64,000 nt of DNA from DASQPR01 sp963724705 (GTDB taxonomy: Bacteria > Actinomycetota > Actinomycetes > Mycobacteriales > Micromonosporaceae), in NCBI GenBank assembly GCA_963724705.1, contig CAVRVS010000007.1, positions 669,883 through 733,882 of the forward strand, read 5' to 3'. The translations under genes were made by a program, and so were the position numbers. Each line of letters starts with the position of its first letter. The stretch's first letter is position 1. Of this stretch, positions 8,872 through 17,499 are shown one piece after another. The notes beneath the pieces were generated by a model. It had not been told where the DNA came from. It ran no database searches and saw only the letters and a program-made list of their open reading frames with translations.

Positions 8872-9432
8872 GTGATCGACAGCTCTTTCGATGAGTTCGT
8901 TCATGGTCATATCGCATCGCTCGAGCGGTACGCCTACGCGCTCACGAGCGATCGGCACGCGGCGGACGACCTTGTCCAGGAGACGCTTATCCGGGTCGCC
9001 GGTGCCTGGCGCCGGATCCGCGAAGACGGGAACCCGGCCGGCTACGCCACCACCGTGATGTTTCGGACGTACGTCTCGTTCTGGCGGACGCGCCGTCGTC
9101 GACCGCAGACCGTCGAAATGACCATCGAGCCGCGCTCCGGCGACGACGACTTTGCCACCGTCGACACACGGCTGCAGCTACGGCAGGTCCTGGGGACGTT
9201 GCCCAAGATGCAGCGGGCCGTTCTGGTGGCGACCTATCTGCAGGACTTCACCGATGACGAGATCGCCAACATGCTCGGTCGGGCCGCCTCCACAGTGCGG
9301 TCGCTGCGTCATCGCGGACTCAAGACGTTATCGGCGGCGCTCGGATATGACGAAGCGTCCGCGCAGGCTGAAACCGTGCGAGTGACCGGCAAGGAGGTGA
9401 ACCGTGGAGAGTCTGGAGTCTCTGCTGCGTGA
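8872..9432 (+). CDS. SigE-family RNA polymerase sigma factor (ECF-like)
   Basis: 186-residue group 4 sigma factor. Region 2 spans about 1-75 (SFDEFVHGHIASLERYAYAL; DDLVQETLIRVAGAW) and region 4 about 95-150 (LPKMQRAVLVATYLQDFTDDEIANML, then AASTVRSLRHRGLKTL as the recognition helix). The GTG at 8872 has GGAAGGAGG about 7 bases upstream; the frame is open to 8530 but that part overlaps the divergent gene. The last 29 bases overlap the next gene, a membrane protein, suggesting a sigma/anti-sigma pair. A 30-residue charged tail follows region 4. Confidence 0.9.
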   Translation: MIDSSFDEFVHGHIASLERYAYALTSDRHAADDLVQETLIRVAGAWRRIREDGNPAGYATTVMFRTYVSFWRTRRRRPQTVEMTIEPRSGDDDFATVDTRLQLRQVLGTLPKMQRAVLVATYLQDFTDDEIANMLGRAASTVRSLRHRGLKTLSAALGYDEASAQAETVRVTGKEVNRGESGVSAA

Positions 9433-10705
9433 CGAATTCCGTGCGCCGCTGCCGTATGCGCCGGCACCGGTCCTGGACGTGCTCGACGCGACGTTCCGCG
9501 CCCGCCGCCGCCGCGTCGTCGCGATCAGGGCGACCGGCTGCGCGGCATTGGCGGCGATCGTCGCGGTCGGAGTGACGATCGCGGCGGGACCGTCGTTATC
9601 GGGCGACCAGGCGGCCGAATACGCCGCGGAGCAGGCGGTCGTGGCGCGATTGGTGCAATTCGGTCAGCCCGTCGGCGGTGGCTTCATCGACCGTACCCAT
9701 GGAGTGGTTGAACTGGAGCGGTGCGGACCGGTTGACCCGAAGACGCAGCAGGAGACGTGCCAGGACGTCATCGAGGTGACCTCGGACGGCGGTGTCACGT
9801 TCCACGAGCACGTCCTTCCATCAAAGCTGCCGAGCACGTCAACGCACCTGTACGTGTTTGACGCCAAGCACCTGGTGCTCGCGCAGTCTCTGGGCGGGAG
9901 CTTCTCGTCGGCGGCGCCATTTCCGTCGAAGGTGCCGGGCATGGTCGAGCGCGCGCGGTGGGCCAGTTCCGACGGCGGCGTGACCTGGAAGTCGGTCAGC
10001 CTCGATCCCGGCAGCCCGGTCGCCCAGATACCGAAAGGCGCGCAGATCCTGGTCGACGGTCAGGGTGCCCGCCCGACGGCCGTGGTGACCCGGGACGGCG
10101 TATCACATGAACTGACGCCGGCCGCGGCCATGATGACGCCCGACTTCTATGTGTCGGCGGACTACGCCCCGATGGGCGACGTCAGCGGCTCGTATTTCAT
10201 CTACGACGGCACCGTCGACACGAACATCGTCGGCCCGGAGCCAGCCGACAATGGCCTGCGGGTCAGCCTCGACATGGGACGCACGTGGAGTCCGGTGCAT
10301 CTACCGAAAGGAGCCAGCGGTCCCACGGTGGTCGGTTCGGACGATAATTGGTGGTACGCAACCGCGTTCGGCGGGCGAATGAGCGATCCGTACATGGTGC
10401 TCGCTTCCAGCGATGGCGGCTTGACCTGGCTACCAATGACCGTCCCGCCGCTGTCGCCGGACGGTTACCTCCCCGGCGGTTACGCGACGTTGCCCGACGG
10501 CGGCGGCATCTTGTACGGCGATGGGACCGACCTCTGGCACGCCGTCGGCGCCGGTGAATTCACCCGCATTCCCGACGAGGTCAAGACGGAGTTCATCGTC
10601 GGCCTCGGTCCGGTCGTTGCGGCGCTGCGGATGACTCCGAACGGGACCATCACGCTCGCCACGACGACGGACGGGGCGCATTGGCAGAACGGCACCATCA
10701 AGTAG
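9404..10705 (+). CDS. Membrane-anchored Asp-box (BNR) propeller, putative anti-sigma partner
   Basis: 433 residues. The first 40 are cytoplasmic and basic at the end (FRARRRRVVAIR), one membrane helix follows at about 41-62, and the rest is extracytoplasmic. Four Asp-boxes of the form S/T-x-D-x-G-x-T-W/F are seen at 126-133 (TSDGGVTF), 188-195 (SSDGGVTW), 288-295 (SLDMGRTW) and 335-342 (SSDGGLTW), so the outer part is probably a sialidase-like beta-propeller. The GTG start has AAGGAGG 6 bases before it, inside the sigma gene. There is no ZAS zinc motif. The short cytoplasmic segment is the only part that could hold a sigma factor, so the anti-sigma role is an inference from position and topology. 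Confidence 0.75.
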   Translation: MESLESLLRDEFRAPLPYAPAPVLDVLDATFRARRRRVVAIRATGCAALAAIVAVGVTIAAGPSLSGDQAAEYAAEQAVVARLVQFGQPVGGGFIDRTHGVVELERCGPVDPKTQQETCQDVIEVTSDGGVTFHEHVLPSKLPSTSTHLYVFDAKHLVLAQSLGGSFSSAAPFPSKVPGMVERARWASSDGGVTWKSVSLDPGSPVAQIPKGAQILVDGQGARPTAVVTRDGVSHELTPAAAMMTPDFYVSADYAPMGDVSGSYFIYDGTVDTNIVGPEPADNGLRVSLDMGRTWSPVHLPKGASGPTVVGSDDNWWYATAFGGRMSDPYMVLASSDGGLTWLPMTVPPLSPDGYLPGGYATLPDGGGILYGDGTDLWHAVGAGEFTRIPDEVKTEFIVGLGPVVAALRMTPNGTITLATTTDGAHWQNGTIK

Positions 10706-10706
10706 A

Positions 10707-10755
10707 CGCCGATGTCCCGCTGGATCCGGCGTGGGACCCAGCGGGCACGTCGGCG
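10707..10755 (+). terminator. Stem-loop after the sigma/propeller operon
   Basis: Begins one base after the stop codon. Inner arms CCCGCTGG (10716-10723) and CCAGCGGG (10738-10745); outer arms CGCCGA (10707-10712) and TCGGCG (10750-10755). No T-run follows. The 3' arm reaches to 12 bases before the methyltransferase start. Confidence 0.55.
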
Positions 10756-10766
10756 AGAATCCAGAT

Positions 10767-11588
10767 ATGACCTCTGGCATGACCTCATGGCAGGACCGGG
10801 CAAAGTCGTTCGGCGGCGCGGCGGACGAATATGACCGGATGCGGCCGGGGTATCCGCCCGAGCTCGTCGACGACGTGGTTCGATTCGCATCGAACGGAGC
10901 GGGCGAAGCGTTGGAAGTCGGCGCCGGCACCGGCAAAGCCACGCTGGCGTTTGCCGACCGGGGCATTGCGGTCACCGCCGTCGAGCCCGATGCCGCGATG
11001 GCTGCTGTTCTTACGAGCCGCCTGGCCGGCCGGGCCAACGTGACCGTGATCGTCTCGTCGTTCGAGGAGTACGTGCCGCGCAAGCCAGTCGGTCTGCTGT
11101 TCAGCGCGCAGGCCTGGCATTGGACCGATCCCGCGTCCCGATGGCAGCGCGCCGTGGCCGCCGTGTCCGAGGGCGGTGCGCTTGCGCTCTTCTGGAACAG
11201 GGATCACCTGGCCGATCCGTACGTCGCCGGCCTCATTGGCTCCGCCCTCGCGACGTACGCGCCGCAGATTGCCGTCGACGAGTCCATCGACGAGGCTTCA
11301 TTGACGATGTCGTGGCCGTGGGGCGACCTGAAGGCGCGGCCAGAGTTCACCGATCTGGACGTTCGCATGTACCGCCGGGAGCGGAACATTTCGTCCGCAG
11401 ACTACGTGTCCACGCTGTCGACCCGTTCGGCCTTCCGCATCCTGGATCCGCTCGTGCGCGAGCGGTTGTTCGGCGAACTCCGGACGCAGCTCCCCGAACA
11501 GATCGACCTGCACATCGCGACCGTGCTCTATCTCGCCCGTCGAGCAGGCAGCGGTTCGCAGGTGACGTTCGACCGTCCGGGTGCCTAG
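10767..11588 (+). CDS. Class I SAM-dependent methyltransferase
   Basis: 273 residues with a Rossmann methyltransferase core: motif I LEVGAGTGKATLAFADRG near 50-67, the acidic end of strand 2 VTAVEPD near 73-79, and motif IV-like VGLLFSAQAWHWTDP near 112-126. The AQAWHWTD sequence is typical of Methyltransf_11/25 proteins annotated as SAM-dependent or trans-aconitate-like methyltransferases. The ATG at 10767 precedes the conserved DRAKSFGGAADEYD; a second ATG at 10779 is also possible. The substrate is unknown. It is convergent with the thioesterase/ATP-grasp gene. Confidence 0.87.
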   Translation: MTSGMTSWQDRAKSFGGAADEYDRMRPGYPPELVDDVVRFASNGAGEALEVGAGTGKATLAFADRGIAVTAVEPDAAMAAVLTSRLAGRANVTVIVSSFEEYVPRKPVGLLFSAQAWHWTDPASRWQRAVAAVSEGGALALFWNRDHLADPYVAGLIGSALATYAPQIAVDESIDEASLTMSWPWGDLKARPEFTDLDVRMYRRERNISSADYVSTLSTRSAFRILDPLVRERLFGELRTQLPEQIDLHIATVLYLARRAGSGSQVTFDRPGA

Positions 11589-11647
11589 CCTTCAGCAACT
11601 CGCGTACGAAGCATGTCGGCGCGTGCCCGCGGGCGGGCGGACCTCGG

Positions 11648-13711
11648 TCAATCCAGCGTCGGGATGACCTTCTGCTTCAATCGACGCGCCAATCGTGCCA
11701 CCGGACGATGCTGTCGCAGAGCGATGTGTTCGCCGCGTTGGACCAGTGACGGGGCACGTACCGGCCGGTCGAGCACGCCGAAGATGGTGCTGGCGCCCTC
11801 GCCGGTGACCACTGCCTCGGGCGGAAACAGCACGAGGGTCTGACCGCATTCGCGTTCGCCTTCGACGAGCAGATGGCAGGTCGGCGTCACGCGTACGTTG
11901 ACCTCGAGCAGTTGCGCCTCGCCGCCCTCGGTGACGATGAAGTCGAGGCCACAGAATCCGCTCAACCCGAACCGGTCCACCAGGCGATGCGCGGCTTCGG
12001 CCATCCCGGGATGATCGATGATCCGTACGGCGGCGGCGTGTCCCCTGGGTTGCGCAGCCTGAACGACATCGAGGCAGACGAGCGATTGAACCTTCCCGTC
12101 GATGCATGTCACCGTGACGATCGCTTCGCGCCCCGCCACGAATTGCTGGGCATTCACCACCGGTCGCGTGCGCCGTACCCATGCTGCTAGCGAAGCCGTC
12201 TCGCGATTGACCACCACGCGCTTGAGGGCGCGCGGCAGCGCCGGCGGGTTCGAAATCCGTCGCCACGCGTCGCGAACGTGCGATGGCTCGCGAATGATGA
12301 CGACTCCCTTGCCGCCCCAGCTTCCGTCGGTCTTCAAGACGACCGGCAGTCCGTGTTCGGCGACCCATGCGTTGAGCGCGTCGAGAGTGTCGATCACCTC
12401 GGTCGACGGAGTCGGGATGTCCAGGGTCCGAGCCTCGGTCATCAACGCCGTTCGTGAGGTGATCGACGTCCAGTCCTCGACGTTGCCGAGCGACCGGGCG
12501 ATCAGTGCCGCCATCACAGGATCGGCTGTCCGCACGCGCTCGTGGAGGCGGCGCAACAGAGCGAGAGAACGTTCGTCATCGGGGAGGATGATGTCGGGCT
12601 CGCATTGCCGGATCGCTGCGATCAGCGAACGCACGCGCCGAAGCCGGGTGAGGCGGCAATCGTTCGCCAGCCCCTCAACCACATCGAGCACGTGCGCCTT
12701 TGGACGGCAGGCCGAGACCGAAAAACCGGCTTCGATCAATGCATGCGCCAGCCGCGCCACTGAGAACCACCGCATGGTCGTCAGGATCATCGGACGCTCA
12801 AAGACGGGCGTCGGCCGCAGTCCGGTCCAGTCGGTCCGCGCCGCGGCCAGCTGGTGATCAATGACGTTGGCCACCGCCGCCGCTCCCGCCGGCTCATGCA
12901 TGATCGTGACGTGATCACCGGCGACGCGCTCGATCTGCAAACGATCGGCGAACCCCGTCCAAAGCTGGGCCGTGTCACACCCGAAATGGCGGTCGATCGA
13001 TGACGCGACCAGAGTGACCCGGCCATCGTAGAAACGCGGACGATAGCCGCTGATTGCTGCCCGCGCGCGGCTGCCCAACGTGACGCCGTCGGTCGTCCTT
13101 GCCTGCAACGGATCGGGAGCTTCGACGTTGCGGCGCATTACGCGCTGGATCAGATGTGTGCCGCGCAAACGAAGTTCGGCCAGCGCGCTCGTCGGGCGCA
13201 TGCGGCCAATCCGGCGCAGATGCCGGTACGTGCGCCGAGCCAGCGCTCGCAGCCAGATCCCGCGCGGCCAATAGCGTTCGTCGTAGACGGCCTCGATCAA
13301 GAACAGTGACTCCACCCGTTCACCGTCGGACCGAAGCTGCTGCGCCATTTCGAGGGCTATCAAACCCCCGAACGAAAAGCCGCCCAATCGGTACGGACCG
13401 GACGGCTGGTGCTCACGGACCGCCTGGACCATCAGGTGCGCTATGCGTTCCATGCCCACCAGCGGTCGATGCTCCGCGTCCGTCAGCAGCGGTGCGACGG
13501 CATAAACCGCCTGCGGGCCGGCAAGTGCCGAAACGAGGCCGGTCAGCTCGGTCGGATTGCCTTCGAGGCCGGGCACGATGAATAGCTTCTCGTCGATTCG
13601 ACCGGCGCGAAGGAGCTCGCAGTGCACACCGTCGCGCGCGACCGTACGAGGGTGATCGGCAACCGCCGCGGTCGTGTGGGCGTCGCCCGCGGCTGAGATC
13701 GACGCGGTCAC
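11648..13711 (-). CDS. Thioesterase / ATP-grasp fusion protein
   Basis: 687 residues with two complete catalytic units. Residues about 25-290 are an alpha/beta-hydrolase thioesterase of the NRPS/PKS type I kind: nucleophile elbow GGFSFGG with Ser113 and the C-terminal GDHVTIMHEP with His267. Residues about 300-660 are an ATP-grasp ligase: pre-ATP-grasp region, VVLKTDGSWGGKGVVII (Lys460 and the glycine loop), and the metal site GLDF (Asp590) ... LLEVNVR (Glu603, Asn605). ATP-grasp enzymes activate a carboxylate as acyl phosphate and join it to an amine or thiol; the thioesterase would take an acyl thioester. The fusion suggests a hand-over between the two, but no carrier protein is encoded nearby. 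The start shares ATGA with the upstream monooxygenase gene. I do not recognise a named family with this layout. Confidence 0.85.
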   Translation of the reverse strand: MTASISAAGDAHTTAAVADHPRTVARDGVHCELLRAGRIDEKLFIVPGLEGNPTELTGLVSALAGPQAVYAVAPLLTDAEHRPLVGMERIAHLMVQAVREHQPSGPYRLGGFSFGGLIALEMAQQLRSDGERVESLFLIEAVYDERYWPRGIWLRALARRTYRHLRRIGRMRPTSALAELRLRGTHLIQRVMRRNVEAPDPLQARTTDGVTLGSRARAAISGYRPRFYDGRVTLVASSIDRHFGCDTAQLWTGFADRLQIERVAGDHVTIMHEPAGAAAVANVIDHQLAAARTDWTGLRPTPVFERPMILTTMRWFSVARLAHALIEAGFSVSACRPKAHVLDVVEGLANDCRLTRLRRVRSLIAAIRQCEPDIILPDDERSLALLRRLHERVRTADPVMAALIARSLGNVEDWTSITSRTALMTEARTLDIPTPSTEVIDTLDALNAWVAEHGLPVVLKTDGSWGGKGVVIIREPSHVRDAWRRISNPPALPRALKRVVVNRETASLAAWVRRTRPVVNAQQFVAGREAIVTVTCIDGKVQSLVCLDVVQAAQPRGHAAAVRIIDHPGMAEAAHRLVDRFGLSGFCGLDFIVTEGGEAQLLEVNVRVTPTCHLLVEGERECGQTLVLFPPEAVVTGEGASTIFGVLDRPVRAPSLVQRGEHIALRQHRPVARLARRLKQKVIPTLD

Positions 13712-14931
13712 GCCGGCGCCATCGCGCGCCGAGACTCCGTCCGCTGCGCTTTGCGGGCAAGGCGGCGAGCGACCACCGGCGCGACGTACTCCGCGCCGAC
13801 CATGAAACGCATCAGCGGTCCGAAGCTGTTCACCCCGGGCGGCCCAACGAAGTAAAGACCCGGCACCGAGCTTTCAAAGGTCCCGGACAGCACCGGCATG
13901 CGGGCGTGCGTACGAATCTCCGACCGAAGGCCGTCGCTCAGGAAGTCCAGCCGTTGCACGTCGGGCGAATAACCGGTCGCGGCCACGACGTGATCGGTCA
14001 GTACCTCATGCTGAGTGCCATCGGCGGCCCGCAGGACCAGCCGGACGCGACCGCCGTCTTCGCTGGCACGCTCGACGGTCGTGCCGAGCCGCACTGACAC
14101 TCCGGCTTCGAGACGGGCCTTCATCGCCCAGGCCGACTTCGGCCCGAGGTGCCGCCGGATGATCGTCAGTCGAGCGTCGCCCGGCAAAAAGCGGAACAGG
14201 CTGGGCGCGTTCTGACACAACCACGATCGCCAACCCGGCCCGAGACCGGACGACGGGTGGCGGAGGCGTTGCCACCGGCCGCGAGGACCCGGACTGGGCG
14301 GCGAAAAGAATCGCAGACTGTCGCATCGCGCAACGAGAGACGTGGTCGCGCCCGCCTCGTATAGGAGCGCCGCGATGTCGACCGCGGACGAGCCGCCGCC
14401 GATGACGGTGACATCACGCCCGGCGAAGGCGGACAGGTCATGGTGGGCCGAACTGTGCGATGCGAGGGCGGGCGACAGATCGGCGAGTTCGGTCGGCATC
14501 TGCGCGAAATGCGTGATGCCGACCGCGCCGACGACGAGATCGGCCCGCAGGCTGTCGCCGTCGTCCAGCTTCAACTCGAAGCCGCTGCCCGACTTCTCTA
14601 CCGACACGACCTCACGATCTTCGAGATCGGGTACGAATCGTCGCTGAAAGTCCTGCGCGTAGGCGTTGAACGTATCCAGGCTCACCGGAAGCTCAGTGTC
14701 GTGGTACGCAATGCCGCGGTCCGCGCAGTAGGCCGCCAGCGTCCCGAGGCCGTCGGGATCGCTCAAATTGGATGCGAAGCCGTCCGATTTCAAGGTCATG
14801 CCCGCGGGCATGTGCTGCCGCCAGGTATCGACCGGCCTCCCAAAGATGCGGTACGGGACGCCCAGTGACCGCAGATGCGCCGCGATCGAAAGGCCGTACG
14901 GTCCTGCCCCAATGATGGCTACGTTCGTCAC
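13708..14931 (-). CDS. Flavin-dependent monooxygenase / NAD(P)-binding oxidoreductase
   Basis: About 407 residues. FAD site VAIIGAGPYGLS at the N-terminus, NAD(P) site VTVIGGGSSAVDIAALL near 175-191, and the C-terminal FMO/lysine-hydroxylase-like VVAATGYSPDVQRLDF. The GAGPYGLS start and GRPVDTWRQHMPAGM region resemble N-hydroxylating and Baeyer-Villiger type single-component flavoproteins. The GTG at 14931 is chosen because the fold begins two residues later; the frame is open upstream to 15042 through a low-quality hydrophobic stretch, so the start is uncertain. The stop overlaps the thioesterase/ATP-grasp start by 4 bp, so the two proteins probably act on one product. Confidence 0.85.
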   Translation of the reverse strand: MTNVAIIGAGPYGLSIAAHLRSLGVPYRIFGRPVDTWRQHMPAGMTLKSDGFASNLSDPDGLGTLAAYCADRGIAYHDTELPVSLDTFNAYAQDFQRRFVPDLEDREVVSVEKSGSGFELKLDDGDSLRADLVVGAVGITHFAQMPTELADLSPALASHSSAHHDLSAFAGRDVTVIGGGSSAVDIAALLYEAGATTSLVARCDSLRFFSPPSPGPRGRWQRLRHPSSGLGPGWRSWLCQNAPSLFRFLPGDARLTIIRRHLGPKSAWAMKARLEAGVSVRLGTTVERASEDGGRVRLVLRAADGTQHEVLTDHVVAATGYSPDVQRLDFLSDGLRSEIRTHARMPVLSGTFESSVPGLYFVGPPGVNSFGPLMRFMVGAEYVAPVVARRLARKAQRTESRRAMAPA

Positions 14932-15088
14932 CACTACAACAACACCCCAATACAGGACCAGGCCAACGTCATCGACTAGCAGAGGATTCTCGTACCCATA
15001 CGTCGACACGCTGGTATAGGCGCTCATTGATCTGCATGACATACCGCCGCGACGACCGTCACCATACGGGAACGGCGCCCGTGTCGTG

Positions 15089-15119
15089 GGTAACCGAACG
15101 GCTGTGTGTTGGTAACCAA
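15089..15119. promoter_or_regulatory. Paired GGTAACC elements upstream of the monooxygenase operon
   Basis: GGTAACC occurs at 15089-15095 and again at 15111-15117, 22 bp apart (two helical turns). The second copy lies in the odd palindrome TTGGT-A-ACCAA (15109-15119). This is inside the 330-bp gene-free stretch 14932-15261 between the epoxide hydrolase stop and the chosen monooxygenase start, in which I see no other gene. A regulator site is inferred. Confidence 0.35.
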
Positions 15120-15261
15120 TACGTCGTTCGCGGTCGATCCGTTCCGGCTGGTATCCGGGTCATCTGCGTGCCGCCGACGTGACCGGCCGGACATTTCCGA
15201 TCGTCAGTGGTCGACGACGTACGACGACGGGCGTAACAGCCCGTTCGACTACGCGGCTCGG

Positions 15262-16512
15262 TTAGCTGCCGGCCTTGATCGCAGGGATCACGCCGCGGAA
15301 CGTTCGACGGAGATCGTCGACCCATTCGTGCGGGATTTCCCAGGGGATGAAGTGCCCGCCGTGGTCGTGCGCGGTGATGTTGACGTGGTTGTACCAGGAG
15401 GCGCGATCGCTGGCGAGGAATTGCTGGACGCGCTCGTCGCTCGTGGTGATGCCGGGCGGGTTCTCGTAGCCGACGAAGGTGATCCCGGTAGGCGCCTCGA
15501 CGACCGGCCAACGGTCATGCGCAGGCTGCCACGGGTATCGGTTGTTGTTGGCGTACGTACGGATCGAGCTGGCGATTCCTTGCCCGGCCCAGAAGATCGT
15601 GGCGTGCGTCAGCAGGTCGTCTTTGCTGAAGACGGTTTCGATGTCGCCGTGGTTGTCTGACCAGCTCGCCCAGCGTTGGAGGATCCAGGCGAGCATGCCG
15701 ACGGGTGAATCGCTGAGCCCGTAGGCCAGCGTGCTCGGGTCAAGCACGTGTGCGGCGAGGTGGACCGCGAACCTCTTGTCCAACGTCACGATCCGCTCAT
15801 GGATCGCCGGCGGGAGGTCGTCGGGGATGGGCTGGCCGCCGGAGAAATCCCAGGCACGATCGCCGTTGAAGAACGTGAGCTTCAGGGCCGAACCGATGTG
15901 GATGGCGTAGAGCTCGTCGGCGTACTTGTGGCCGAGTTGTCCGGTGACCAGTGCGCCGACGTCGCAGCCAGCAGCGGCGTACTTCGGATAGCCGAGGACT
16001 CCGGTCATCAACTCGTGCCAGACGTCGGCGATCTTCCAAAAGTTCATGTCCGGTCGGTCGGTCAAGGGAGTGGAGAACCCGAAGCCGGGCAGGGAAGGCA
16101 CGATGACATCGAAGGCCTCGGCCGGGTCGGCGCCGAACGCGCCCGGATCGGCGAGCGGGTCGATGACCTTGGACCAGTGCCAGAACGTCCACGGCCAACC
16201 GTGCGACAGGATCAGCGGCGTCGGATGAGGGCCCGTTCCCGGTTTGCGCATGAAGTGCACCGGTACACCGCCGACCTCGACGTGGTAGTGCTCGTACCCG
16301 TTGATCGCGGCTTCCACCGCGCGCCAGTCGTACTCGTTGATCCAGTAGTCGACGAGATCCTGCAGGTATGTGCGTCGTACGCCGTAGTAGCCGTCGTCGT
16401 TGGCGTTGTCCGGCGGCCATTTCGTCGCCTTGAGTCGGGCGGCGAGGTCGTCGAGGACCTCATCCGAGACGTGGATCGGAGTTGGCCGCAACGGGAACGA
16501 TGTCTCTGCCAT
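15262..16512 (-). CDS. Epoxide hydrolase with EHN domain
   Basis: 416-residue alpha/beta-hydrolase epoxide hydrolase of the microsomal/juvenile-hormone type. N-terminal EHN domain (1-110: FPLRPTPIHVSDEVLDDLAA; TKWPP; YLQDLVDYW), oxyanion motif HGWPW (104-108), nucleophile Asp184 in GCDVGAL, PGFGFSTPL near 142-150, and base His in HDHGGHFIPWE near 393. The reaction is hydrolysis of an epoxide to a vicinal diol through an ester to the Asp. The length is normal (about 380-420). Three-gene co-transcription with the monooxygenase pair downstream is possible but the 330-bp gap with its own candidate operator argues for separate control. Confidence 0.92.
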   Translation of the reverse strand: MAETSFPLRPTPIHVSDEVLDDLAARLKATKWPPDNANDDGYYGVRRTYLQDLVDYWINEYDWRAVEAAINGYEHYHVEVGGVPVHFMRKPGTGPHPTPLILSHGWPWTFWHWSKVIDPLADPGAFGADPAEAFDVIVPSLPGFGFSTPLTDRPDMNFWKIADVWHELMTGVLGYPKYAAAGCDVGALVTGQLGHKYADELYAIHIGSALKLTFFNGDRAWDFSGGQPIPDDLPPAIHERIVTLDKRFAVHLAAHVLDPSTLAYGLSDSPVGMLAWILQRWASWSDNHGDIETVFSKDDLLTHATIFWAGQGIASSIRTYANNNRYPWQPAHDRWPVVEAPTGITFVGYENPPGITTSDERVQQFLASDRASWYNHVNITAHDHGGHFIPWEIPHEWVDDLRRTFRGVIPAIKAGS

Positions 16513-16548
16513 GGTCCGACCTCGCTTAGCTCTTCGCCGCCATCATGC

Positions 16549-16722
16549 TCAGTAGTCCCGGCCCAGCCACGTCGCCACATCGGCTTCATTGCCCTCGGCG
16601 TCGGCCAGCGTCCACCACGCCGGTGCTTGCTCGCGCCAATCCTCGATGTCGGCGGATCCGTGGATCTGCGGGGCCGTGATCCGGTCTCTGATGCCGCCAA
16701 CGTAACCCGGCCGTCCGTCATT
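16549..16722 (-). pseudogene. VOC-family C-terminal remnant
   Basis: Reading 16722 to 16549 on the minus strand gives about 57 codons with no start codon, ending in APAWWTLADAEGNEADVATW then LGRDY and a stop. This is the typical end of VOC (glyoxalase-like) proteins, some of which are fused to pterin-dehydratase domains. The frame opens directly after the stop codon of the upstream lipoprotein gene, so the N-terminal part has been lost. Assignment rests on this short motif only. Confidence 0.5.
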
Positions 16723-17322
16723 TCACCGGCCGGCGGGTACCGGCGGAGACTGACCGGGGCACGGCGCTCCGATGCCGATCGGGACGGATTGCTGACGGCT
16801 GCCGTTGACGCTGATCTGTAGATCGAAGCAGCCGGGGGTCCGCGCCCAATAGCCGCCGACGAAGGCCAACCACCGCTGGGATCCCGGGCATCGATCGACG
16901 ACGAACCGGTCGGACGGCACTGCCCCGTTTCCCCAGCCGATCCACAATCGTCCTGCGGTACTCGGCGGAACGCTCAGCTCGACATGCGAGTCGCGACGCA
17001 CTTGGAGGCCCCATTTGGCGAAGTACGCGACGCCGGTCTCCACGGTCGTTACGCGGGTCGCTTGCAGCGCCTCCGGCATCGCGGTGCTCGCGGGCAACGC
17101 CACCGCGCCGAGCACGACGGTCATTGACTCGGCCGGTGTGTCGGCTTCATCGATGACCTGATCGCAGATCGGCGCCGCAGCGGCCGTGCCTTCCGCGGCC
17201 CGGGTCGGCGCGTGCATTGATGGCGTTGGTTGGATGCTTCGATCGTTCCGGATCGCGACCCGGTCGGAGGTGCATGCCGAGACCAACGCCGCCGCCGCGA
17301 GTGTCGCCACGAGGCGAAGCAT
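16723..17322 (-). CDS. Hypothetical lipoprotein
   Basis: 199 residues with a short signal peptide and lipobox LVSAC (Cys17), so it is probably lipid-anchored outside the membrane. After a low-complexity linker (about 25-50) there is a domain with two cysteines, in VVDRCPGSQ and RTPGCFDLQISVNG, which may pair. AGRLWIGWGNG and WLAFVGGYWARTPG look like beta-sheet segments. No family recognised. Its stop lies directly against the VOC remnant. Confidence 0.6.
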   Translation of the reverse strand: MLRLVATLAAAALVSACTSDRVAIRNDRSIQPTPSMHAPTRAAEGTAAAAPICDQVIDEADTPAESMTVVLGAVALPASTAMPEALQATRVTTVETGVAYFAKWGLQVRRDSHVELSVPPSTAGRLWIGWGNGAVPSDRFVVDRCPGSQRWLAFVGGYWARTPGCFDLQISVNGSRQQSVPIGIGAPCPGQSPPVPAGR

Positions 17323-17499
17323 GACTCACGCTACGTCGAACGCGATAGCACCTCCACGCAATCCGCAGCGATCGTCCGGACCTCGGGGGCCATGTCCTGG
17401 CGCTCGTGCGTTGGGGTTACAGGCACGGTCGTTCGCCCGCTAGTGTCCACGAATACGCACGGTGAGCTGCGACACCGGCCCAAGGGTTGGAGACCTGTA

